From assembly GCA_032117095.1 (NCBI GenBank), contig JAULZZ010000080.1:1-5267 (forward strand): DNA of 5,267 nt, in the 5' to 3' direction. This DNA comes from REEB470 sp032117095. GTDB taxonomy: Bacteria; Bacillota; Bacilli; Paenibacillales; YIM-B00363. The notes under the pieces were generated by a model. It was not told where the DNA came from, did not search any database, and saw nothing but the letters and a program-made list of their open reading frames with translations. Shown one piece after another: positions 1 to 5,267 of the stretch (the stretch's first letter is position 1; every line of letters starts with the position of its first letter). Position numbers and translations under genes: made by a program.

Positions 1-37
1 GATATGGTTTGAAATCGTGTTCCGTATCGGAGATGCT

Positions 38-68
38 AAAAAACCGACCCACTCCGTGCGCCCGCACG
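38..68 (-). terminator. Possible weak terminator of spo0A
   Basis: The inverted repeat CGTGCG (55-60) / CGCACG (63-68) can form a 5-bp stem with a 4-base loop in the minus-strand RNA, about 30 bases after the spo0A stop. Six U residues follow (43-38), but 11 bases separate them from the stem, unlike a standard intrinsic terminator. The real end of the transcript may lie outside the window. Confidence 0.3.
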
Positions 69-97
69 TTACGCATGCGCTTGGGCTTGGGCTAGCA

Positions 98-955
98 CTA
101 CCCCACCTTGTGTTCCAATAACAACTTATCTGCGACCATCGCAATAAATTCACTGTTCGTCGGCTTTCCTTTGGACATGCTGACCGTGTAGCCGAATAGT
201 CGTGTAATCGTCTCGACATTCCCCCTTGTCCACGCAACCTCGATCGCATGGCGGATTGCCCGTTCGACACGGGAAGCTGTCGTCGCATGTTTGACCGCAA
301 TTTCTGGATACAATGTCTTCGTAATCGCACTCAACAGCTCAATTTGTTCATACACCATGGCGATCGCCTCGCGCAAATAATGATACCCTTTGATATGTGC
401 AGGCACTCCCACTTCGTGAATCATCTTCGTAATGCGCATTTCCAAATGTCCTTTTGCGTGTGCACTGACTGATGGCGCAGTGCGTGCAGGAAGAGGGGCT
501 GTCGATGTTGGCATGCGCAACAACGCTGTCGTATCGGCAGACAAAGGCCGAGGTGGCGTAATCACACTGCCTTGTTTGTCACCTACGACATGCCGTATAC
601 GGGAAATAAGTACAGCAAGTTCAACAGGCTTTAAGACATAATACGTCGCTCCGAGTTGAACCGCCCGCTGGGTGATCGTTTCTTGTCCAAAAGCAGACAA
701 CATCACCACTTGGGGCACCCGCTCAAACGACATCGTCCGCATGCGTTCTAACACCCCCAATCCGTCGAGATGTGGCATGACCATATCGAGTACGATGACA
801 TCAGGGGGCGTTTGTTGCTCCATCCAAGCGATCACTTCTTCCCCATGGTGCACAATGCCGATCGTTTGCATGTCGTCTTGTGCATCGATGTACGTGGCAA
901 GCAATGATGTAAACTGCCGATTGTCGTCTGCAATGAGTATACGCATTCGTTCCAC
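98..955 (-). CDS. spo0A: Spo0A, sporulation master response regulator
   Basis: Cytoplasmic response regulator that, when phosphorylated through the phosphorelay, binds 0A boxes and switches on early sporulation genes. The receiver domain spans about residues 3-125: acidic pair D10/D11, phosphoacceptor D57 in VIVLDMVMPHLDG, S87 in the switch position (Thr in B. subtilis) and K109 in the LKP motif. A Pro/Ser/Thr/Ala-rich linker follows (about 127-170). The Spo0A effector domain fills the rest, starting near the IHEVGVPAHIKGY motif, with the DNA-reading helix around TTASRVERAIRHAIEVAW (225-242) and the family C-terminus PTNSEFIAMVADKL. I chose the GTG at 953-955 because the protein then begins MERMRILIADDN, aligning with B. 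subtilis MEKIKVCVADDN, also GTG-initiated, and a strong Shine-Dalgarno lies 9 bases upstream. A TTG at 971-973 would add six residues but overlaps that Shine-Dalgarno. Length is 285 residues against 267 in B. subtilis; the surplus sits mainly in the linker. It follows spoIVB but has its own promoter region. Confidence 0.98.
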   Translation of the reverse strand: MERMRILIADDNRQFTSLLATYIDAQDDMQTIGIVHHGEEVIAWMEQQTPPDVIVLDMVMPHLDGLGVLERMRTMSFERVPQVVMLSAFGQETITQRAVQLGATYYVLKPVELAVLISRIRHVVGDKQGSVITPPRPLSADTTALLRMPTSTAPLPARTAPSVSAHAKGHLEMRITKMIHEVGVPAHIKGYHYLREAIAMVYEQIELLSAITKTLYPEIAVKHATTASRVERAIRHAIEVAWTRGNVETITRLFGYTVSMSKGKPTNSEFIAMVADKLLLEHKVG

Positions 956-964
956 TTTGTTCCC

Positions 965-971
965 CACCTCC
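965..971 (-). promoter_or_regulatory. Ribosome binding site of spo0A
   Basis: On the minus strand this reads GGAGGTG, a near-perfect Shine-Dalgarno, 9 bases upstream of the GTG at 953-955 and 18 bases from the in-frame ATG at 944-946. The spacing decides the start in favour of GTG. Confidence 0.85.
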
Positions 972-1036
972 AACTTTGTTTCCGTGTGGCCTATCTTGGA
1001 TCAAACCCGAAAAAATACCCGTAGCGTAGCGTTAAA

Positions 1037-1056
1037 GCCCCCCCGTCGCTGGGGGC
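1037..1056 (-). other. GC-rich hairpin in the spo0A leader
   Basis: The arms GCCCCC (1037-1042) and GGGGGC (1051-1056) pair perfectly around an 8-base loop. The hairpin lies about 80 bases before the spo0A start, inside the presumed leader RNA. Only three U residues follow in the minus-strand transcript, so it is not a standard terminator. It could slow transcription or affect mRNA stability; no function can be assigned. Confidence 0.5.
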
Positions 1057-1084
1057 GTCTGTGGTGCGCCCATCAGTCCCGCTG

Positions 1085-1108
1085 CATGTTCCCCTGCACG
1101 AAAACATG
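1085..1108 (-). other. Second hairpin in the spo0A leader
   Basis: The inverted repeat CATGTT (1085-1090) / AACATG (1103-1108) can be extended in the minus-strand RNA by two G-U pairs and one G-C pair to a 9-bp stem with a 6-base loop. A second ATGTTC on the minus strand (1119-1114) can pair with the same downstream arm (1091-1086), so two mutually exclusive stems are possible. Confidence 0.45.
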
Positions 1109-1150
1109 ACAATGAACATCCGTTTGTTTAAAAATGCATAGCCTTAATAT

Positions 1151-1178
1151 ATTTCTCTATGATGCACGATTTTCCTTG
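1151..1178 (-). promoter_or_regulatory. Sigma-H-like promoter of spo0A
   Basis: The minus strand carries CAAGGAAAA (1178-1170), matching the sigma-H -35 consensus RnAGGAwWW except for the first base. After 11 bases comes AGAGAAA (1158-1152), matching the -10 consensus RnnGAAT except for the last base. spo0A is known to use a sigma-H promoter in B. subtilis. Transcription would start near 1143, giving a leader of about 190 bases. The assignment rests on consensus matching and gene identity; no transcript data are available here. Confidence 0.6.
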
Positions 1179-1183
1179 TCGAA
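1177..1183 (+). promoter_or_regulatory. 0A box (Spo0A~P binding site), promoter-proximal
   Basis: A perfect TGTCGAA core on the plus strand. It overlaps the upstream edge of the sigma-H-like -35 element by two bases, a position where Spo0A~P could touch RNA polymerase. Autoregulation through 0A boxes is known for B. subtilis spo0A. Confidence 0.65.
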
Positions 1184-1196
1184 AAATGTTTTTTCT

Positions 1197-1203
1197 TCCG
1201 ACA
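1197..1203 (-). promoter_or_regulatory. Degenerate 0A box
   Basis: The minus strand reads TGTCGGA, 6 of 7 bases of the 0A consensus. It is centred 20 bases from the proximal box and 22 from the distal one, which supports it more than its sequence alone. Confidence 0.4.
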
Positions 1204-1218
1204 ACGTTATGAAATATA

Positions 1219-1225
1219 TTCGACA
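1219..1225 (-). promoter_or_regulatory. 0A box (Spo0A~P binding site), distal
   Basis: A perfect TGTCGAA core on the minus strand, in the AT-rich stretch between the spoIVB terminator and the spo0A promoter. A TTGTCA lies 5 bases upstream (1231-1236) and might be the -35 of a vegetative promoter that this box could repress, but no good -10 is found at 16-18 bases. Confidence 0.6.
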
Positions 1226-1240
1226 TTTGTTGACAAAATG

Positions 1241-1300
1241 AAAAAAACCCTCCGCTTATTTGTACGTTTTGCGTACTCACATTGCGGTAGGGTTTATTTT
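1241..1300 (-). terminator. Intrinsic terminator of spoIVB
   Basis: In the minus-strand RNA the arm AAACCCTACCGC (1295-1284) pairs with GCGGAGGGTTT (1255-1245) through 11 base pairs with one bulged A, and the U run (1247-1241) follows. The long loop holds a second stem, GTACG (1262-1266) / CGTAC (1272-1276). The structure begins about a dozen bases after the spoIVB stop codon. A U-rich stretch at 1293-1309 on the plus strand means it could also stop transcription in the opposite direction. Confidence 0.85.
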
Positions 1301-1307
1301 ACTTTTT

Positions 1308-2429
1308 TCATTCCAGTGCATCGACACGGGTGCCACTCGTCGACAGCGGTGGAATCGCCGACGTTTTCGGTAACAATCCCGCCTCTTGCAACATCCACTC
1401 CATAAAACAGCCGTAGCCACTCTTGGGGTTGTTGACGAACACATGTGTAATCGCTCCGACTAGCTTGCCGTCTTGGACGATTGGACTGCCACTCATGCCT
1501 TGTACGATCCCCCCCGTTTGACGGATGAGCGCTGGGTCGGTCACCCGGATGACCATGCCCTTCGGTGTAGGAAACGTTTGTTTTTCTACGTGGACGATGT
1601 CCACCGTAAACCGTTGTACCGTCTGCCCCTCGACGACCGTATACATTATCGCTGGTCCCTCATGCACTTCATCCGCACGCGCTACTGGCATCGAAACAAG
1701 ACTTTCTGAGGAGAACAGCGAAGCATCGCGTTGTGCATCCATTTTACCATAAATACCAAAATCCGTGTTCGATGTCACCGTCCCCAATACGTGCTGTTCA
1801 TCGAGCAACACGGCGCGCTTTTCTCCAGGAACACCTTCATGACTGCGCGATATCGAGGTCACCTGCGAACGGACGATATGCCCTTCTTTTACGGGGACGG
1901 GGGTTTGGGTGTCCATGTCCGCAATACGATGTCCGAGTGCACCGTATATGCCCCGACGTGGATCATAAAACGTCAGTGTCCCGACTCCCGCTACCGTATC
2001 CCGTAGATGCAGACCGAGGCGATATTGTTGCATTTGCTCATCGTAGGCAGGCGAGACGTGTGTATCGACGATTGCACCTTCCCGCCACAACGTCACTGCC
2101 AACCGCCCTTTTTTTCCGTGTTGTTGGACGAGGCGCAAGAGTTGTGTGGCATCTTGGATGTCTACGCCGTCCAGCCGTACGATGCGATCCCCTGGCTGAA
2201 TCGCCACAGATTGCGCCGTAGCAGTTTCCCCCTGTAGCGGTTGAACCCCGACGACGAGCACCCCTTTGGAGCGAATTTTGATGCCGATCGTATGCCCCCC
2301 AGGAACGACCTGTATCGTTGACGCAGGTGGTGGTGGTGGTGTGGCAGACGCTTGGGGCACGCCGATAAAAAAACACCCCATAAAAACAACGATAAGTGCG
2401 ATCGCTTTTCTGTGGGTACGTCCAGCCAA
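1308..2429 (-). CDS. spoIVB: SpoIVB, PDZ-domain serine peptidase of sporulation
   Basis: Made in the forespore and sent into the intermembrane space, where it cleaves SpoIVFA and so releases the SpoIVFB protease that matures pro-sigma-K. A basic N-terminus (RTHRK) and hydrophobic segment (about 9-27) form a signal or membrane anchor, followed by a five-proline stretch (31-35). A PDZ domain spans about 42-125 (VVPGGHTIGI, then VLVVGVQ). The S55-type peptidase domain follows, with catalytic H167 (GALGHRIADMDT), D298 (VTDP) and S313 (GMSGSP). The D-to-S spacing of 15 equals that of B. subtilis D363/S378. Length is 373 residues against 426 in B. subtilis; most of the shortfall lies between the anchor and the PDZ domain, where the B. 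subtilis enzyme cleaves itself. The C-terminus is about 10 residues longer. The start is TTG: an in-frame TGA lies only 7 bases upstream and no ATG or GTG gives a complete signal segment. It lies 180 bases after recN and ends in its own terminator. Confidence 0.97.
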   Translation of the reverse strand: MAGRTHRKAIALIVVFMGCFFIGVPQASATPPPPPASTIQVVPGGHTIGIKIRSKGVLVVGVQPLQGETATAQSVAIQPGDRIVRLDGVDIQDATQLLRLVQQHGKKGRLAVTLWREGAIVDTHVSPAYDEQMQQYRLGLHLRDTVAGVGTLTFYDPRRGIYGALGHRIADMDTQTPVPVKEGHIVRSQVTSISRSHEGVPGEKRAVLLDEQHVLGTVTSNTDFGIYGKMDAQRDASLFSSESLVSMPVARADEVHEGPAIMYTVVEGQTVQRFTVDIVHVEKQTFPTPKGMVIRVTDPALIRQTGGIVQGMSGSPIVQDGKLVGAITHVFVNNPKSGYGCFMEWMLQEAGLLPKTSAIPPLSTSGTRVDALE

Positions 2430-2440
2430 CGGTTCTCACG

Positions 2441-2447
2441 CTCCCTT
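2441..2447 (-). promoter_or_regulatory. Ribosome binding site of spoIVB
   Basis: Minus strand AAGGGAG, 11 bases before the TTG start at 2427-2429. The rather long spacing and the TTG start suggest modest translation. A GTG closer to this site (2437-2439) is in another frame and gives no recognisable protein. Confidence 0.55.
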
Positions 2448-2449
2448 AT

Positions 2450-2459
2450 GCAACGTTGC
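2450..2459. repeat. Perfect palindrome upstream of spoIVB
   Basis: GCAACGTTGC is a perfect 10-base palindrome ending three bases before the spoIVB ribosome binding site. It could be a protein binding site, but it may be chance; no known operator matches it. Confidence 0.35.
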
Positions 2460-2609
2460 GCCGTATGCGATGGTGCGTTGGCGTTGCACACTCGCCTTCA
2501 CGCGTAAGGGGTAATTCCATTGTGCTTCCCGTGCATCGGCAAACCTCATGCGGCGCATCGTCGTCTAAGATAACCGAGTTGGACGCATCTTAATCGGGAC
2601 AAATCCTTC

Positions 2610-4343
2610 CTATTCGTCGTGTGTGCCCGACTGTCGCCACGTGTCCTTGTGCATCGTTGCCATTTGGATCATTTCATCGGCATGTTGGAGCGTCGTGTCA
2701 GTCACCGCCACTCCACCGAGCATCCGTGCGAGCTCTCGCCGTCTTGCCGCTGGATCCAACGCCTCCACGTGCGTGGTCGTGCGCTGCGCAACGACGTTTT
2801 TTTTGATTTCATAATGCACGTCCGCCATACACGCCACCTGAGGCAAGTGTGTGACAACAAACACTTGTACCCCTTGTTGGGCGACGTGAGCCAACTTCTC
2901 CGCAATGGCTTGCGCAGCGCGTCCGCTCACCCCCGTATCGACTTCGTCAAAAACGAGAGACACGACATCGTCTGCCTCCGATTCAATCGCTTTTAGGGCT
3001 AGCATGAGACGGGAACATTCTCCTCCCGATGCAATTTTCGCCAACGGACGAAGTGGCTCTCCTAAATTTGGGGCAATCAACAGCGTGATGCGATCGCAAC
3101 CACTCGGTTGAAACGTGTCTGGATGCGTGGTGACTTGCACCTCAAAACGAGTCCGCTCCATATGCAAATGTTGGAGTTGCGCTTTCATCGCCGCCGCAAA
3201 CGCCCCCGCTACTGCTGTGCGTTGGGCAGTGAGCACCGCAGCTGCTTCTTTGACGTGTTGCAACAAGACGTCTTCTTGGTGCGCCAAATCGAGCAGCCGT
3301 TGTTCGTACTGCTCCATCGCGTGTAGCTTTTCCTCGATGTCTGCCCCATATGCGATGACATGGGCGATCGTTTCCCCGTATTTTCGTTTGAGCTGTGCCA
3401 ACAGTTGCCAACGTTCTTCGAGCTGTTCGAGACGCTCTGGGCGAATATCCATGCGATCACGGTAGTTTCGAAGCTCAAAAACAACGTCTTCTAGCTGATA
3501 ATAAGCCACTTGCATTTGATCATACAACGGCTGCAACGCTGGTTCATCGTAGCGCACGACTTCTGCCAACGCATGCATCGCCCGGGATACCGCATGAAGC
3601 CCATGGTCCCCCTCGTACAACATCGTATACCCTTCCGAGACGACACGACACAGTTTTTCGGCATGTGTCCTTTTTGTTTTTTCTTGCAGCAACGTTGCTT
3701 CTTCGTGTTCTTCGAGCGCCGCGGCATGGATTTCATCCACTTGGTAACGATATAAATCGATCAAACGCAACGTTTCGGCTTGTGTGCGCATCAAAGCCAC
3801 ACGTGCATCGCATACGTCTTTGTACGTCGTATAGTGTGCCATGTAAGCTTGCAAAGCAGTCGCCAAGGGTGGTCCACCATACGCATCGAGCCACATGCGT
3901 TGCTGTTCGGGGCGCATCAGCAATTGATGGTCGTGTTGTCCGTGAATGGTCACGAGCGTCTGCCCGACTGTTTTGAGCAGGGTGAGCGTCACGAGTTGGC
4001 CGTTTATGCGGGCAGTGCTTTTGCCATTGGCATGTACGTCGCGTCGGATGATGATGTGCCCGTCGTCGTCTTCTGATTCAGGAAGGTCGATGCCATTTTC
4101 TTGTAAAAATTTCCAAGAAGGATGGGAGAAATTCACAGAAAACAACGCTTCCACCTCGGCTTTGACTGCCCCATGCCGGACAATCTCCGCAGAAGACCGC
4201 CCCCCGAGAATGAGTTGGAGGGCATCGATGACAATGGATTTCCCCGCCCCCGTTTCCCCTGTAAACACGTGCAATCCACGCGAAAACTCAATGCACACGT
4301 GTGCAATCACCGCCATGTTTTTGATCGTCAATTCACATAGCAT
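2610..4343 (-). CDS. recN: RecN, DNA double-strand-break repair ATPase
   Basis: SMC-like cytoplasmic ATPase recruited early to DNA double-strand breaks, where it helps tether ends for RecA-dependent repair. The N-terminal half-domain has Walker A GETGAGKS (29-36) and the RecN-typical IHGQHDHQ (133-140). A long helical, probably coiled-coil part follows (about 150-390), including the family stretch ending in LKRKYG (318-323). The C-terminal half-domain has NLGEPLRPLAKIASGGE (426-442), Walker B SLVFDEVDTGVSG (462-474) and the switch histidine in VVTHLPQVA (496-504). Length is 577 residues against 576 in B. subtilis, so the gene is complete. I chose the ATG at 4341-4343 because MLCELTIKNMAVI matches RecN N-termini and a strong Shine-Dalgarno precedes it; the reading frame stays open for 40 more codons but without family similarity. 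Oddity: C443 follows the signature SGGE where most family members have Leu. No LexA-type operator is visible just upstream. Confidence 0.98.
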   Translation of the reverse strand: MLCELTIKNMAVIAHVCIEFSRGLHVFTGETGAGKSIVIDALQLILGGRSSAEIVRHGAVKAEVEALFSVNFSHPSWKFLQENGIDLPESEDDDGHIIIRRDVHANGKSTARINGQLVTLTLLKTVGQTLVTIHGQHDHQLLMRPEQQRMWLDAYGGPPLATALQAYMAHYTTYKDVCDARVALMRTQAETLRLIDLYRYQVDEIHAAALEEHEEATLLQEKTKRTHAEKLCRVVSEGYTMLYEGDHGLHAVSRAMHALAEVVRYDEPALQPLYDQMQVAYYQLEDVVFELRNYRDRMDIRPERLEQLEERWQLLAQLKRKYGETIAHVIAYGADIEEKLHAMEQYEQRLLDLAHQEDVLLQHVKEAAAVLTAQRTAVAGAFAAAMKAQLQHLHMERTRFEVQVTTHPDTFQPSGCDRITLLIAPNLGEPLRPLAKIASGGECSRLMLALKAIESEADDVVSLVFDEVDTGVSGRAAQAIAEKLAHVAQQGVQVFVVTHLPQVACMADVHYEIKKNVVAQRTTTHVEALDPAARRRELARMLGGVAVTDTTLQHADEMIQMATMHKDTWRQSGTHDE

Positions 4344-4349
4344 GACATT

Positions 4350-4358
4350 CTCCCTCCT
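4350..4358 (-). promoter_or_regulatory. Ribosome binding site of recN
   Basis: Minus strand AGGAGGGAG; its AGGAGG core (4358-4353) lies 9 bases before the ATG at 4341-4343. This settles the start against the longer open frame beginning at 4463. Confidence 0.85.
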
Positions 4359-4430
4359 GATTTGTTGGTCGTCATACGAAACACATCTTGAAAACCAGAT
4401 ACATGGACGGTTTGATGCTTGCGCAGGAAA

Positions 4431-4446
4431 GCAAAAAGCGTTTTGC
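4431..4446 (-). other. Small hairpin between the nuclease gene and recN
   Basis: Arms GCAAAA (4431-4436) and TTTTGC (4441-4446) with a 4-base loop. In the minus-strand RNA the 3' arm is U-rich and is followed by UUUCC, so it may act as a weak terminator. It is also short enough to be chance. Confidence 0.3.
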
Positions 4447-4459
4447 CCGAGGCGGTGAG

Positions 4460-4484
4460 GCATCCCCTTGCTGTGGGGGGATAC
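4460..4484 (-). other. GC-rich hairpin after the nuclease gene
   Basis: Arms 4460-4467 and 4477-4484 form an 8-bp stem around a 9-base loop in the minus-strand RNA, including one G-U pair that would be an A-C mismatch in plus-strand RNA. It starts 21 bases after the nuclease stop codon. No U run follows directly, so it is a candidate transcript 3' end or processing structure rather than a standard terminator. Confidence 0.4.
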
Positions 4485-4505
4485 GGGTTGAATGCGTGAT
4501 GCGGA

Positions 4506-5267
4506 TCATTCCCCATCTTTTATCCCGTCTTTTATCCTGTCTTCCATCCCGACAGCCGTCTGTTTCCCAACAAAGGCGATGCCTACATGCACAATGTGTG
4601 GCACTCTCCGTCTCGTCAACTCCCTATCGTACGTCTTATTCGTAATTTGCCGTAACGCTTGCGCCACGCCCTTCTCCAACTGTGCTTCTTTCGCCACTTC
4701 CTTGAACTCAAACACGAATCCACGGGGATGCGTGTGCACGTTTCGGGGGATGAGCGCCATGTCGTACCGCCCCTTCCCACTTTCGCGGTTGGAGATCACT
4801 TCATGCGTCTCCCGCAACTGGATCATCATGCCTAACACGAACATGTGGTACAAGTTTTCATTGTGTCCGTCTTTTTTCGCCCCTCCCGTGTGCACGTCAA
4901 AATAACTGAACGTCTCGGCGACGTACGTCTCAAACCCCTCGGCAAAAGCGTCGTGGTCCCCTGTGAGCAACCCTTGCAACATCGGATCTTGCGTCGCCGT
5001 TTGTGTCGGGCGTACGACCCATCTCCGCACGATGTGCTCGAACACATACGACACTTCTTTGTTCGGCATGTACAATGTCGCTTTTTTGGTCAACCCACTG
5101 TCATGCGCCACTTCTCCCACTTTCAAATACCCGCTGAATACGAGAAAACTCCATAGCGATGCCACATGGTTGTTGTCCAAGTCGCCGAACGAAATGTGCT
5201 CATTGATGTCTTTGCGGATTCCTTCGCCCTGCATCAGTAGGGGTAAGTCCTTCATCATGTCGTGCCG
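4506..5267 (-). CDS. AAA-ATPase-like / PD-(D/E)XK nuclease family protein (DUF1703 type), 5' partial
   Basis: C-terminal 253 residues of a two-part protein. The frame is still open at the window edge (the first complete codons read R-H-D), and the family normally has an N-terminal AAA-ATPase-like domain of some 250-300 residues, which would lie beyond the window. Visible first is the helical connector (residues IRKDINEHISFGDLDNN, then LWSFLVFSGYLKV), characteristic of the family. The nuclease fold follows, with residues counted from the first ATG at 5258: E135 in NENLYHMFVLGMM, D166 in GKGRYDMALIP, and E184/K186 in FVFEFKEV form the expected E...D...ExK active site, followed by ALRQITNKTY (201-210). 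These residues are intact, so catalysis is possible. The true biological role of this widespread family is not established; some members are discussed as defence- or mobile-element-associated. It runs in the same direction as recN, 162 bases upstream, where B. subtilis has ahrC. The tail ends in a short IKDG repeat. Confidence 0.88.
   Translation of the reverse strand, partial: RHDMMKDLPLLMQGEGIRKDINEHISFGDLDNNHVASLWSFLVFSGYLKVGEVAHDSGLTKKATLYMPNKEVSYVFEHIVRRWVVRPTQTATQDPMLQGLLTGDHDAFAEGFETYVAETFSYFDVHTGGAKKDGHNENLYHMFVLGMMIQLRETHEVISNRESGKGRYDMALIPRNVHTHPRGFVFEFKEVAKEAQLEKGVAQALRQITNKTYDRELTRRRVPHIVHVGIAFVGKQTAVGMEDRIKDGIKDGE

Noticed and set aside
79..93. Direct repeat GCTTGG x2 and palindrome CGCATGCG after spo0A
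   Set aside because: Both are very short and adjacent to simple sequence. Nothing links them to termination or recombination.
956..973. A TTG start for Spo0A at 971-973
   Set aside because: It overlaps the Shine-Dalgarno itself. The GTG at 953-955 has ideal spacing and matches the known Spo0A N-terminus.
672..1109. A 145-codon plus-strand open frame overlapping spo0A and its leader
   Set aside because: It is mostly antisense to spo0A, has no clear ribosome binding site and no recognisable domain.
1207..1236. A vegetative sigma-A promoter for spo0A
   Set aside because: TTGTCA at 1231-1236 is a fair -35, but at 16-18 bases spacing only poor -10 sequences are present. TATATT lies just 12 bases away, which is too close.
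2430..2609. A sigma-F or sigma-G promoter for spoIVB
   Set aside because: Such a promoter is expected from B. subtilis, but the best candidates match only about half of the consensus bases, so none is annotated.
3395..3976. A 193-codon open frame on the plus strand
   Set aside because: It lies wholly antisense to recN, whose protein is clearly recognisable. The translation resembles no family and has the composition expected of a shadow frame.
4374..4392. A possible LexA box near CGAAACACATCTTG
   Set aside because: Only the first half-site partly fits the consensus, and the second half does not match.
4344..4463. A 40-codon N-terminal extension of recN
   Set aside because: The extra residues have no family similarity, and a strong ribosome binding site lies directly before the ATG at 4343, giving the standard RecN length.

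Overview
The window comes from an endospore-forming member of the Bacillota, most likely Bacillales, with mid-range GC. The evidence is the block recN - spoIVB - spo0A, all on the minus strand, in the order and orientation conserved in Bacillus and relatives. The Spo0A C-terminal DNA-binding domain is nearly identical to the Bacillus type. The genus cannot be fixed from the sequence.

Transcription runs from high to low coordinates. At the high end (4506-5267) is the C-terminal half of an AAA-ATPase-like / PD-(D/E)XK nuclease family protein (DUF1703 type). Its N-terminal ATPase part lies outside the window. A 162-base gap with two hairpins leads to recN (2610-4343, DNA double-strand-break repair ATPase). 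A 180-base gap with a short perfect palindrome leads to spoIVB (1308-2429), the PDZ serine peptidase that triggers sigma-K activation. spoIVB ends in a clear intrinsic terminator (about 1241-1300). The next 345 bases (956-1300) hold no gene but carry the spo0A control region: three 0A-box-like sites about two helical turns apart, a sigma-H-like promoter, and a leader of roughly 190 bases with two hairpins. spo0A (98-955) follows, and the last 97 bases hold at most a weak terminator.

spo0A and spoIVB act at successive stages of sporulation: Spo0A~P commits the cell, and SpoIVB later signals from forespore to mother cell. recN is a repair gene traditionally linked to them by position. In Bacillus subtilis the arginine regulator gene ahrC/argR sits directly upstream of recN. 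Here the nuclease-family gene occupies that place, which is the main departure from the usual layout. I see no tRNA, rRNA, CRISPR array or insertion sequence, and no convincing undescribed system. The points most worth a second look are the displaced ahrC position, the spo0A leader, the short SpoIVB N-terminal region and an excess of the octamer GCGATCGC.
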